From Pseudomonas sp. KNUC1026 (GTDB taxonomy: Bacteria > Pseudomonadota > Gammaproteobacteria > Pseudomonadales > Pseudomonadaceae), in the NCBI RefSeq assembly GCF_021650705.1, contig NZ_CP087138.1, positions 3,534,001 through 3,598,000 of the forward strand: 64,000 nt of DNA, written 5' to 3'. A model generated the notes under the pieces. It saw nothing but the letters and a program-made list of their open reading frames with translations, was not told the DNA's origin and searched no databases. Positions 46,442 through 56,502 of the stretch are shown here, in pieces. Position 1 is the stretch's first letter, and the number at the start of each line of letters is the position of its first letter. The position numbers and the translations under genes were made by a program.

Positions 46442-48120
46442 ATGAAAACGCTCATCGAACGCTTCGACGCTACTGTGCAGCGCTATCCCGAGGCTATGGC
46501 ACTGGCAGCCCCGGGGCCGAGCTGACCTATGCTCAATTGCACGCCTGCGTCCGTCGGATGGCCGCCGCGCTGGATGCGTGGAGCCTGGCGCAACGCCAGA
46601 GGCCACTGAGCCCGGGCGACAGGATCGGCCTTTCGCTGAGCAAGGGCGTGGATCTGTATGTCGCGATCCTTGCGATCCTGGCCAACGGCGCCAGCTATGT
46701 TCCGATCGACCCGGCGCTCAGCGAGGCTGCACAGCTTCAGTTGCTCGAACGCTGCCAATGCCCTCTGGTGGTGACCGATCAATGGCTCGCCAGCTGGCAG
46801 GCAGTTGATCTGGCAATGCCCCCGCGCCGCGAGCCTGTGCTACCGACCGATCTTGCCTACACACTGTTCACCTCAGGCTCCACCGGCATTCCCAAAGGGG
46901 TCAACGTTACTCACCTGAACGTTATCAACCTCGTCGACTGGGCCATCGAGCAATTCGAAATGGGCCCGGGCGTTCGGGTGCTGCAGTATTCAACGATCAA
47001 CTTCGACGCTTCGGTACTGGATATTTTTCCGGCGCTGCTCAGCGGCGCCACACTGTGCGTGCCCGATGAAGAACAGCGGATGTCACAAGCTGCACTCGCC
47101 GCCTTCTGCAATCGCCACCGAATCAACCAGGCCTTCCTGCCACCGCCGTTGCTGAACGTTTTCAGCCCTGGGCGTTTCCCCACGCTGGCCACCGTCCTCA
47201 CCGGTGGGGAACCCTGCCATCCACACGCTATCGAGCAATGGGCCGATGGCCGCCGGCTGTTCAACCTCTACGGGCCTACCGAGGCAACGGTGCTGGTCAC
47301 TTGCAAAGCCATGGGCGGCGCGACACCTGCATCCACTATCGGCCAGGCCATCGCCGGCACTCGCCTGTATATCCTCGATGAGCAGCAACGCCCCGCCCTG
47401 CGCGGTGAGCTCTACATCGCCGGGCTTTGCGTAACTCTTGGTTATCTGGGGGACCCGGCAGCCACTCAACAGCGCTTTGTCACGCTTGAGCATCTGGACG
47501 CGTCGAGGCTCTATCGTACCGGCGACCAGGTGGTACTCGGCGAGGACGGGGATATTCAGTTCCTCGGCCGCCTGGACCGCCAGGTCAAGGTGCGCGGCTT
47601 TCGTATAGAACTGGAAGAGATCGAGGCGGCGCTGTTGCGGCTGGGGTGCAAGGAGGCCGCCGTCATGGCGACCGAACACGGGAGCCTGGTGGCCTATGTC
47701 GTCATCGGCGAGGGGCAGGATTCAGCAACACTGCGTGATGAGCTTGCACACCATTTGCCTGAATACAAACGCCCGCAAGCCGTCGTGCCGCTACTGCGAA
47801 TGCCCTACAAGGCCAACGGCAAAGTCGACCTGAGCCAATTGCCCGCACCCGCCGTGCACTGCCCGGCGGCCACCTCGCCAGAAGGCGGTGGCGAAACCTT
47901 CACCGCCCTCGCACAGCTCTGGGCAGAGGAGCTCAGGCTACCGCCAGGCAGCCTCCAGGCCGGTTCCGACTTCCGAGCCTTGGGCGGTACTTCGATCAAC
48001 ATCATGCACCTGCTCTCTAGCCTCGAAGCGCGCTACGGCGTGCTGGTGGACTTCATCGATTTTCTGGAACAACCCACCCTCGAATTTCTTGTAAATGCCG
48101 TGGACAACAGGAAGCCCTGA
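46442..48120 (+). CDS. Stand-alone NRPS module: adenylation domain plus peptidyl carrier protein (frameshifted)
   Basis: About 560 residues: an amino-acid-activating adenylation domain followed by a carrier domain. Core motifs: A3 LFTSGSTGIPKGV, A5 NLYGPTEATV, A7 YRTGDQV, A8 LGRLDRQVKVRGFRIELEEIE and A10 YKANGKVDL. The carrier site is FRALGGTSINIMHLL, with Ser for the phosphopantetheine arm. No condensation or thioesterase domain is attached. The start at 46442 reads MKTLIERFDATVQRYPEA; the frame breaks in the G run 46513-46516, and one base restores APGAELTYAQLH. The amino acid activated cannot be stated. Confidence 0.88.
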
Positions 48121-48121
48121 C

Positions 48122-48562
48122 ATGCTGGAAACACTGAATCACGTCGGCCTCACCGTGCTGAACATCGATCAAACCCTGGCCTTCTACAGGCAACTGACGA
48201 CCGTGGAAATCTACGAAGAGGCTGTGCACATCACTGGCGATGGCGTGGGTGAGGTCATCAAGGTCAAAAAGCCCGACTACAAATCCTGCATGGTTCGCAT
48301 CGGCCGCCGCGACTTCGAGCTTATCGAGCACTTCTCCTCGAAAGGCCGCCACGTGGTCACTCACCACAATGATTCGGGCGGTATCCACCTGGCCTTCATG
48401 GTCGACAACATCGACGAGATCTTCGAACGCGTCAAAGCGATGGGCATCACGCCAACCACCGATGAGCCCTATACCGCACGTGAACTCGAAGGTTACAGAG
48501 CGTTTTTCTTCCGCGACATCAACGATATCCAGATCGAAATCGGCCAAATCAACCCAGCGTGA
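48122..48562 (+). CDS. VOC superfamily (glyoxalase/epimerase-like) protein
   Basis: A 146-residue protein with two betaalphabetabetabeta units of the vicinal oxygen chelate fold: LNHVGLTVLNIDQTLAFYRQL, then GGIHLAFMVDNIDEIFERVKAMG. The metal-ligand pattern His (LNHVGL), Glu/His (IHLAF) and Glu (IQIEIGQ) is plausible. It resembles methylmalonyl-CoA epimerase and glyoxalase relatives. Role in the cluster could be isomerisation, oxygenation or self-protection. It starts 1 bp after the A-PCP stop. Confidence 0.78.
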   Translation: MLETLNHVGLTVLNIDQTLAFYRQLTTVEIYEEAVHITGDGVGEVIKVKKPDYKSCMVRIGRRDFELIEHFSSKGRHVVTHHNDSGGIHLAFMVDNIDEIFERVKAMGITPTTDEPYTARELEGYRAFFFRDINDIQIEIGQINPA

Positions 48563-48572
48563 GGCTCCTGAC

Positions 48573-49022
48573 ATGAAACTGATCGCCTGCGGGCTCGAAC
48601 ACCTGGAAATGGCAGCGGACCTGTTCAATCAATATCGCCAATTCTATGAAGAGGCCGATGACTTGCCGGCCTCACAGGCTTTTTTGCAAGCCAACCTGGC
48701 CTCGCAACAATCCAGAATCTACCTGTTGCTCGACGACGAGGGCCAGGCAGTAGCGTTTGCCCAGTTGTACCCGGCCATGTGCTCGCTGGCGATGCAGCGC
48801 TTTTACTGGCTTTACGATCTGTTCGTAGTGCCGACGGCACGCAAGCACGGGTATGCGCGAGCGCTGATGACGAGCCTGATCGACATTTTCGAAGAAGAAG
48901 GCGCCCAGCGCATCAGCCTGGATACCGCCCGCAGCAACTTGCCGGCGCAGGCACTGTACGAGTCGCTGGGTTATGAACAGGAACAGGCGTTCATCACTTA
49001 TCACAAGATGCTCGACCATTGA
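48573..49022 (+). CDS. GNAT family N-acetyltransferase
   Basis: A 149-residue acyl-CoA-dependent acyltransferase. The acetyl-CoA pyrophosphate loop is VPTARKHGYARALM near residue 90, and the C-terminal NLPAQALYESLGYEQEQAFITYHKML is typical of the fold. Encoded between a VOC protein and an N-hydroxylase, it could acylate an N-hydroxyamine to a hydroxamate, as IucB does with IucD. The acyl group and substrate are inferred. Confidence 0.82.
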   Translation: MKLIACGLEHLEMAADLFNQYRQFYEEADDLPASQAFLQANLASQQSRIYLLLDDEGQAVAFAQLYPAMCSLAMQRFYWLYDLFVVPTARKHGYARALMTSLIDIFEEEGAQRISLDTARSNLPAQALYESLGYEQEQAFITYHKMLDH

Positions 49023-49098
49023 TGCAAGCGGCTGTATCCCTGGCAACTTTTCAAGGAACCCGGCTGCCCTGGGCAGCGATGAGCATGGAATCTCTGGC

Positions 49099-50462
49099 GT
49101 GAAACATTCAACCGACGCAATCTACGACCTGCTGGGCATTGGGGTGGGGCCTTTCAATCTGGGGCTATGCTCGCTGCTGCAGCCTCTGGAAGGGATCGAC
49201 AGCCTGTTTTTCGAAGCCAAGCCCCAGTTCCACTGGCATGAAGGCATGCTGATCAGCGACGCCACCCTGCAGGTTCCGTTTCTGGCCGACCTTGTGACCA
49301 TGGTGGATCCCAGGAGCCGCTTTACCTACCTCAACTATCTCCATGAGGCCGGCCGGCTGCATCAGTTCAGCTCCTACGAGAGCTTCTACGTACCCAGGGT
49401 TGAGTACAACCGCTATTGCCAATGGGTCAGCCAGCAACTGGGCAACATCCGCTTCTGCTCTGAAGTGATCGATATCCAGATCGTGGATGAGCTGTTTCAT
49501 GTCACCCTGCTCGACACACGCAGCGGCGAGCGCTTGACCTACCGAGGCCGGGATATCGTGATGGGTATCGGAACGGCACCCATCTGGCCAGCGATTGCCA
49601 ACGACCTCATTGGCCAGGAAAACTGCATCCATTCCGCCCAATACCTGCAATCCAAAAGTGCACTGCAAAACCAAAGATGCATAACGATTGTGGGCAGTGG
49701 GCAAAGCGCTGCAGAGATATTCCTCGACCTGTTGAGGGACCAGCCCCGGTTCGGTTACGAGATCAACTGGTTATCGCGCAGCCGCGGCTTCATTTCCATG
49801 GAGTACTCCAAGCTTGGGTCCGAGCACTTCTCCCCGGATTACGTCGAACACTTCCACGGTTTGTCCGAAGCCAACCGGCTTTCGGCGATCCAGGGCCAGG
49901 GCCTTTGGTACAAAGGTATTTCGACCGATACGATCAAAGACATCTACGACTGCCTGTACATCCAGTCGGTGGAAAGACAGTTGCCGGTGGTGATCCAGTC
50001 ACGCACCGAGCTTGAGCACATCAGCTCTGCCGAAGGCTCGTTGCGCCTCAACTTCAAGCAACTGGACATGCAGAAGAAGTTCGCTTTCGACACCGATGCG
50101 TTGGTACTTGCCACTGGCTATGGTTATCAGTTTCCGGCGTTCATGCGCGGCCTCGAAGCGTGGCTGGAGTTCGACAGCAAAGGCCATGCAGTGGTCAACC
50201 GCGATTACACACTCAAGACGGCAGGGCCTATTGCAGGGCGAATCTTCGTGCAGAACGCCGAACTTCACTCTCATGGAGTCGGGGCACCGGACCTGGCAAT
50301 GGGCGCCTATCGCAGTGCGACCATCATCAACCGGCTGACCGGGCCGACCATTACCTTACGCGCACAAAGAACATGTTCCAGACATTCGGCATCGCGCCTC
50401 AATGGCAACCGTTGGAAGAGCGGCCAGTTGCCCCGCTGTATGCCGCGGGCTCACGGGCATAA
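49099..50462 (+). CDS. L-lysine/L-ornithine N-hydroxylase family flavin monooxygenase (frameshifted near end)
   Basis: A class B flavin monooxygenase, about 454 residues, that hydroxylates a side-chain or alpha amine with NADPH and O2. FAD motif LLGIGVGPFNLGLCSLL is at the N-terminus, NADPH motif IVGSGQSAAEIFLDLL near residue 200 and ATGYGYQFPAF near residue 340; all fit the IucD/PvdA family. The GTG at 49099 is the likely start. Near 50341-50345 (GGGCC) the frame breaks; one base restores HYLTRTKNMFQTFGIAPQWQP and a stop at 50460-50462. Without this fix the C-terminus is spurious. Last gene of the cluster. Confidence 0.87.
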
Positions 50463-50528
50463 GGTATTTGCGGTGCCGGCTCGAATCGGATGAAGTACCC
50501 TCGGGCCGGGCCGAGGGCGCGTAGCAGG

Positions 50529-51566
50529 TCACGCCAGGTAACGCCGATAGAACTCCAGCACCGCGACATTCTTGTCCTTGGCCTCGAACATCACATCGAA
50601 ACGGTCGAAGAACTCGAGCGCATAGCGGTTCACCGCATCGTTCCACATGCCCAGGCTGTGGGCGTACAGCTCGGTTTTACCGACCTTTTCCAGCACTGCG
50701 TCCATGTTCAGCGGGTTCTCCAGATCAAAGCCCAGCGCCTGCAAGCGCTCCACCGGCTGCGAGTAATGCAGCACCGGGCGTACGCCGCGCCAGCTGTCGA
50801 TGATCCGCGCCACCCGCTCGCTGTGTGCGCCGATGCGCAGGCCTTCGTGAATCCAGCTGTGGTGGATGTCCAGCACCACCGGGGCGATGTCGGCCAACTC
50901 AAGGCAGGCGTCGATGCCGTAGGTTTTTTCGTCGTTTTCGAAGGTGATGCAGTGGCGTGCTTCGGTGGAGAGCTTCGCCCAGCTCTCACGTACGCCTTCG
51001 GCACCTCGGCGCCCGGCGATGTGCACGTTGCACTTGAGGTCCTGGAAACGCTGGCCGTAACCCATCCAGCGGATCATGTCGGCGTGGTATTCGAATTCGG
51101 CCAGGCTGTTGGCGACCACCTGAGGATTGTCGGAGCCAAGCACGCAGTATTGGCCGGGATGGAACGACAGGCGGATATCGGCGCTGCGGGCCCGCTCGCC
51201 CAGCGCAGCGAAGCCCGGTTCGAGCACCGCTCGCAGCGCTGGCGCCTGGTAGAACGTCGCCCACTGCGGGTGGCTGTAGAACGGCAGCAGGTCGCTGCTC
51301 AGGCGCAGCATGTGCAAGGCCGGTGGCAGGCTCTGCACGTAGGCCAACAGCCTGTGCTGAGCCGCAATGTTGTGGTCGATGATCTCCAGCATTTTCGCCT
51401 CGGCCACGGCCGGCTCCACGCTGTTCAGCCAGCGCAGGGTGGTGGTGCGCGGGTTGTAGGGGCGCTGGATGGCCTCCACGGCCTTGGGCGTTTCATTGCC
51501 TACAGGATGGCGATACTGGCAGGCGAAACCGAGCCGGCCGTGGGCGTTGGTTGTGTGAGTGTTCAT
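50529..51566 (-). CDS. uvsE: UV damage endonuclease, UvsE/UVDE family
   Basis: A 345-residue TIM-barrel nuclease that incises next to UV photoproducts. Metal-binding and substrate motifs are visible: LGFACQYRHP, LRLSSDLLPFYSHP, SFHPGQYCVLGSDN, TFENDEKTYGIDACLE and LDIHHSWIHEG. I chose the ATG at 51566 because it precedes the first conserved strand; a longer start at 51632 adds only low-complexity sequence. Together with phrB it gives a second, light-independent route for UV repair. Confidence 0.88.
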   Translation of the reverse strand: MNTHTTNAHGRLGFACQYRHPVGNETPKAVEAIQRPYNPRTTTLRWLNSVEPAVAEAKMLEIIDHNIAAQHRLLAYVQSLPPALHMLRLSSDLLPFYSHPQWATFYQAPALRAVLEPGFAALGERARSADIRLSFHPGQYCVLGSDNPQVVANSLAEFEYHADMIRWMGYGQRFQDLKCNVHIAGRRGAEGVRESWAKLSTEARHCITFENDEKTYGIDACLELADIAPVVLDIHHSWIHEGLRIGAHSERVARIIDSWRGVRPVLHYSQPVERLQALGFDLENPLNMDAVLEKVGKTELYAHSLGMWNDAVNRYALEFFDRFDVMFEAKDKNVAVLEFYRRYLA

Positions 51567-51635
51567 GCGGGCTCCGGGCGCGTTCAGGCAGCAGGGGCGG
51601 CCTGAACACGTAAGACCGCGCCCGCGCGCCAAGGA

Positions 51636-54600
51636 TCACCCGCGCTTGAGTTGCAGCAGCACCTCCAGCGGGTGGCGAAGGGTTTTATCGGTGTAGCGCT
51701 TGGTTTGGCTGCGGCAGGAATAACCGGTGGCCAGCGCCTCGCCCTGCTCTTCGGCCGGTGCCGAGACCTGGCGCGCCCAGGACTGGTCGAAGATCGTCCG
51801 GGAGGTCTCCTGGTTGCGCGCTTCGTGCCCGTAGGTGCCGGACATCCCGCAGCAACCAGTGGCCTGAGTGCTGAGCTTGAGGCCGGCGCGGGCGAACAAA
51901 GTTTCCCACTGCTTGCTGCTGGCCGGCGCGTTGGTTTTCTCGGTGCAATGCGCCAGCAGGCGGAAGCGCCCAGCTTCTGCTGCCGGCACCCCCTCGGGCA
52001 ACGCATCGAGCAGCCACTCCTGCGGCAGCTCCACCTTCGGCGCCAGGCCGATGCCCGGGACCTTCTGGTATTCCTGGCGGTACACCAGGGTCATGGCCGG
52101 GTCCAGCCCTACCAAGCGCACCCCGAAGCTGCTCAAGGCCTGCAACTGGCTGGCATTGCGCACCGCTGCCTTGTTGAAGGCGCCGAGAAAGCCCTGCACG
52201 TGCAGCGGTTTGCCGTTGGCACTGAACGGCGCCAGGAACACCTGGTAACCCAGGCGGGCAGCCAGCTCGATGAAGTTCGCCAACAGCGATGTTTCGAAGT
52301 AACGGGTGAAGGCGTCCTGCACGATGATCACGCTGCGCTCCCGTGCCTCGGCGCTGAGCCCAAGGAGCGCCTCGGCAGTGGCAGCGCGCACGTTCCAGCG
52401 GCGAGTGACTGCATGGAAATCGAAACGGCTGATCAGCGGGCTGTCGACCATGCCCACTTGGTTGGCCAGCAGTTTTTTAACCCAGGCGGCGTTCATGAGG
52501 CCGTTGTACAGCGCCGGGAAACGCGCCAGGTACGGGATGGTGAATTCCAGTGAGCCGATCAGGTAATCACGCGCCGGGCGCAGGTAACGGCCGTGGTACA
52601 GCTCTAGAAAGCGCGAGCGGAATTCCGGCACGTTGACCTTGATCGGGCATTGCCCCGCGCAGGATTTGCACGCCAGGCAACCGGCCATGGCGTCGTATAC
52701 CTCGTGGGAGAAATCCTCGGCGCCCCGGCGCTGCGCCCGGCTGTTGCGGATGCGCTCGGGCAGGCTCCTGAAGAAGCTCGGCATGCGCTGCGCCGGTGCC
52801 AGCACATCGACCCCGGCCTGGCCTTGCAGGCGCAGCCATTCGCGGATCAGCGAGGCGCGGCCCTTGGGCGAGTGCTGGCGCTGGCGGGTGGCCTTCCAGG
52901 ACGGGCACATGGCGTCATTGGGATCGTAGTTGTAGCAGGCGCCATTGCCGTTGCAGTGCACGGCGGTGCCGTAGCTTTGCCACACGCGTTCGTCGATCGT
53001 GCGGTCGAGGTCGCCGCGCAGGGTGACTTCGTCGACCTTGAGCAATGCCTCGTTGCTCTCCGGCGGGGTGCAGATCTTGCCGGGATTGAGCTGGTTGTGC
53101 GGGTCGAAGGCGCCCTTGAGCGCCTGCAGTGCCGGGTATAGCTCACCGAAGAAGGCCGGTGCGTATTCAGAGCGCACGCCCTTGCCGTGCTCACCCAGAG
53201 CAGGCCGCCGTAACGCTGGGTCAGCTCGGCGACGGCGTCGGAGATCGGCCGCACCAGCGCGGCCTGGGCGGGGTCTTTCATGTCCAGGGCGGGGCGCACG
53301 TGCAGCACGCCGGCATCGACATGGCCGAACATGCCATAGGCCAGGCCGTGGCTGTCGAGCAGGGCGCGGAATTCAGCGATGTAGTCGGCCAACTGCTCGG
53401 GCGGCACGGCGGTGTCTTCCACGAAAGGCTGCGGGCGGACCTCGCCCTCGACATTGCCCAACAGGCCCACCGAGCGCTTGCGCATGGTGTACACACGCCC
53501 CACCGCTTCGGCACCTTCGGCCAAGGTGTGGCCCAAGCGCTCGACGCTGGTGTCGCCTTGCAAGTGCTGAACGAACGCCGCCACACGAGCGCCGACCTCC
53601 TCGGCATCGTCGCCGCTGAACTCCACCAGGTTGATGCCCAGGGTCGGCCGCGCCTCATCGGCGGGGAAGTACTCGGCCACGCTGTGCCAGACGATGTCCT
53701 TCATGGCCAGCAGCAACACTTTGGAGTCGACCGTCTCGATAGACAGCGGGTTATGCGCAAGCAGCGCGCGGGCATCGCGCAGGGCATCCATGAAGCCTGC
53801 GTAGCGGATGTTCACCAGCACCGAATACTTGGGAATCGGCAGCACGTTCAGCCGTGCCTCGACCACGAAGCCCAGTGAGCCTTCGGCGCCGCACATCACG
53901 CTGTTGAGGTTGAAGCGGCCCTGTTCGTCGCGCAGGTGCGCCAGGTCGTAGCCGGTCAGGCAACGGTTGAGCTTGGGAAAGCGCGCCTCGATCAGTTCGC
54001 CCTGGGTTTCATTGATGCGCCGAGCCACGCGGTACACCTCGCCGACGCGGTCCTCGCGGGCGCACTGGCGTTCGAGCTCGGCGTCGTCCACCGGGCGGCT
54101 GTGCAGCCGTTCGCCACCGAGCAGGACGCTGTCGAGTTCCAGCACATGGTCGCGGGTTTTGCCGTAGGTGCAACTGCCCTGGCCGCTGGCGTCGGTGTTG
54201 ATCATGCCGCCGACGGTGGCGCGGTTGGAGGTGGACAGCTCCGGCGCGAAGAACAGCCCATGGGGCTTGAGGGCAGCGTTGAGCTGGTCCTTGACCACAC
54301 CGGCCTGCACCCGCACCCAGCGGCCTTCGACGTCGATCTCCAGGATCTGGTTCATGTGCCGGGAGAGGTCGACCACGATGCCGTCGGTGAGCGACTGGCC
54401 GTTGGTGCCGGTGCCGCCGCCACGCGGGGTGAGCTTGATGGCACTGAAGGCCGGCTCACCCATCAACCGGGCGATCAACGTCACATCACCCGTGTCGCGG
54501 GGGAACACCGCGGCCTGCGGCAGGCGTTGGTAGATGGAGTTGTCGGTGGCCAGCACCGTGCGGCTGGCATAGTCGGCGCTGATTTCGCCTTTGAAGCCAG

Positions 54601-54670
54601 CGCTCTTGAGTGCGGCGAGAAAATCACGGTAGCTGGCGGCAGCGGCGGCCGGTTGAAGGGCGGCGATCAT
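51636..54670 (-). CDS. ydiJ: YdiJ-type FAD and 4Fe-4S D-2-hydroxyacid (D-2-hydroxyglutarate) dehydrogenase (frameshifted)
   Basis: A membrane-associated dehydrogenase of about 1011 residues. The N-terminal half has the FAD_binding_4 domain (PRGGGTGTNGQSLTDGIVVDL; ATVGGMINTDASGQGS) and the FAD-linked oxidase C domain (GHVDAGVLHVRP). The C-terminal half has the iron-sulfur cluster motif CLACKSCAGQCPIKVN and a CCG-like domain with ATGCCGMSGTYG. The frame breaks at the CCC 53194-53196; one base restores LLWGEHGKGVRSEYAP. E. coli YdiJ is a D-2-hydroxyglutarate dehydrogenase; substrate here is inferred. Divergent LysR gene nearby. Confidence 0.88.
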
Positions 54671-54824
54671 GAAGGGCCTCGTCAGGCAGGTAAGCGAGAA
54701 ACACGGGGCGCGCGCTTGCCATCAGGCGGTGGCTGCGGCAGCCTCTCATTCAGTGTTGTCATGCTCGCGCGATTGAGCGGGCAGGACAAACGGAAAATCG
54801 ACCTGCTATCGATGACTTTTACGA

Positions 54825-55697
54825 ATGAATTATCGCCACCTGACGCCGTCGATGTCTTTGTTGCTCGCCTTCGAAGCCGCCGCCCGGCACGAGAGCTACA
54901 CGCGCGCAGCTGAAGAGCTTTCGCTCACCCAAAGCGCGGTGAGCCGCCAGGTGCAGGCGCTGGAGAAGAGCCTGGGGCTGACGCTGTTTCGTCGCGAAGG
55001 CCGCCAGGTGCAGTTGACCGATGTCGGCCGGCTGTATCAGCGCGAAGTGGCCGAGGCGCTGGGCAAGATCCGCAGTGCGACCCTGCAGGCGCTGGCCTTT
55101 CAATCCGGCGTAGGCACCTTGCGCCTGGCCACATTGCCCACCTTCGGCTCGAAATGGCTGCTGCCGAGGCTGCATCGCTTTTATCGGGCGCATCCCGGCA
55201 TGCTGGTGCACATTCATTCGCGCATCGAACCCATTGACTTCGCCACCAGCGAGATCGACGCGGCCATCGCCGTGGGCACCGGCGAGCTGCGGGGGTTGGT
55301 GTGCCACCGCTTGCAGGCCGAGGAACTGGTAGTGATCCACGCACCCGGCACTGCGCCATTGGCGCCGGCGGATGTTTCCGGGCAGGTGTTGCTGAATGTC
55401 GCCGACAATCCACAGGCGTGGCCGGAGTGGTTCAGCCATCACGGCCTTGCTCACCGTGCCATGCACCTGGGGCCAAGTTTCGAACTGACCTCGCACCTGG
55501 TGCAGGCGGTACGTGCCGGGATCGGCATCGGGCTGGTGCCGAGAGTGTTGGTGGAAGAGGAACTGGCCAAGGGTGAATTGGCGTGGAGCGGGGAGGCATT
55601 CGCCAGCCGGCGCAGTTATTACCTGACCTATCCACCGCGTAATGAGGGGCTGCCGTCGTTGCGGGCGTTCAAGGGGTGGTTGTTGGGGCAGATATGA
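54825..55697 (+). CDS. LysR family transcriptional regulator
   Basis: A 290-residue regulator with an N-terminal winged helix (LLAFEAAARHESYTRAAEELSLTQSAVSRQVQALE) and a periplasmic-binding-like effector domain. The close resemblance to GcvA-type members (LPTFGSKWLLPRL) suggests a small acidic effector. It is divergent from ydiJ with a 154-bp shared gap, so it most likely controls that gene in response to a 2-hydroxyacid; this is inference. A REP-like element follows. Confidence 0.88.
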   Translation: MNYRHLTPSMSLLLAFEAAARHESYTRAAEELSLTQSAVSRQVQALEKSLGLTLFRREGRQVQLTDVGRLYQREVAEALGKIRSATLQALAFQSGVGTLRLATLPTFGSKWLLPRLHRFYRAHPGMLVHIHSRIEPIDFATSEIDAAIAVGTGELRGLVCHRLQAEELVVIHAPGTAPLAPADVSGQVLLNVADNPQAWPEWFSHHGLAHRAMHLGPSFELTSHLVQAVRAGIGIGLVPRVLVEEELAKGELAWSGEAFASRRSYYLTYPPRNEGLPSLRAFKGWLLGQI

Positions 55698-55718
55698 ATG
55701 CGATGGGATTGAAGCCTG

Positions 55719-55796
55719 GCGCGTCGCGCGGCACAGCCGTCCTCCCACGGGCTTGACGGACGCCGTGTAACGGACGCCGTGTAACGGGCGACGCGC
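55719..55796. repeat. REP-like element with embedded 14-bp direct repeats
   Basis: GTCGCGCGGC at 55723-55732 and CCTCCCAC at 55741-55748 match the element at 10738. Outer arms GCGCGTCGC at 55719-55727 and GCGACGCGC at 55788-55796 are exact inverse complements. Inside, ACGGACGCCGTGTA is repeated perfectly at 55756-55769 and 55770-55783. Confidence 0.75.
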
Positions 55797-55833
55797 AGAA
55801 CTTATTGCATCGCAAAACGCGCCGATGAAGAAA

Positions 55834-56199
55834 TCAGAGCAAATAAGGCACCCGGACATCCGCCTCCTGAGGAGGAAAATCCTTCACGTTTCGAGAAACC
55901 AGAACCGCAGAATGTGCCTTCGCGCTCGCCCATACAATTGCGTCAGGCAGCTTGATTCGCCTCAACTTGCGAATACTGACAGCCACATCCGCAATCTTGC
56001 TATCTAGCCGTATGAGCTGGAAGGTTTCCAGCCATGCGCGGATGTCACCCTCCTCCGCCGCACTGGTACCGGCCATAACCTCCATCCAGGTAATGACACT
56101 GATCATTGGGTTCGCCGCCTTATCGAGCTCAAGCTGAGCGGGGACGATGCCATTGAGGTAGTCGATCAGAATATTAGCGCCGTATAGGAGCTTCACCAT
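55834..56199 (-). CDS. PIN-domain toxin-like protein (VapC family), first catalytic Asp missing
   Basis: A 121-residue PIN fold. Conserved acidic positions remain in ITWMEVMAG and LPDAIVWASAKAH, and SRNVKDFP is typical. However the N-terminal motif, normally DTN-ILIDYL, reads GAN-ILIDYL, so the first metal-binding Asp is Gly. Two single transitions (GAC to GGC, ACT to GCT) would explain it. RNase activity is therefore probably lost. The start overlaps the antitoxin gene by 7 bp, the normal toxin-antitoxin layout. Confidence 0.8.
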   Translation of the reverse strand: MVKLLYGANILIDYLNGIVPAQLELDKAANPMISVITWMEVMAGTSAAEEGDIRAWLETFQLIRLDSKIADVAVSIRKLRRIKLPDAIVWASAKAHSAVLVSRNVKDFPPQEADVRVPYLL

Positions 56200-56417
56200 T
56201 CTTCGCGCAGCTCCTGCTGGTATTTGACCCCATCGACTGCACGGTCCCTCCAGAGGCCAAACACTTTCGCACTCGTTTGCTCGGCAGACCGATGAGACGA
56301 CAGGTATTGCGCTACCGCATCCCGAATGAGGGCCGCACGCGGCCGCATTTCTCTGGCACCGATAGTTGCCAGGCTTTCGAGTTGATCGTCAGGTAAGTCG
56401 ACAAGGATTCTGGCCAT
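56193..56417 (-). CDS. Ribbon-helix-helix antitoxin
   Basis: A 74-residue protein with an RHH/CopG-like N-terminus (ARILVDLPDDQLESLATIGAREMRPRAALIRDAVAQYL) and a charged C-terminal tail that would wrap the PIN protein. It is expected to repress its own promoter. It lies first in the toxin-antitoxin pair. Ribosome site is modest. Slightly lower GC than the neighbours fits horizontal mobility. Confidence 0.8.
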   Translation of the reverse strand: MARILVDLPDDQLESLATIGAREMRPRAALIRDAVAQYLSSHRSAEQTSAKVFGLWRDRAVDGVKYQQELREEW

Positions 56418-56502
56418 GATGCACCCTCAAAGGATTGATACCGGGACCATATATCAATCCTCAAAGAGTGCGACCCTCTAGGCTTGCGGGAGAGCCCATT
56501 CT

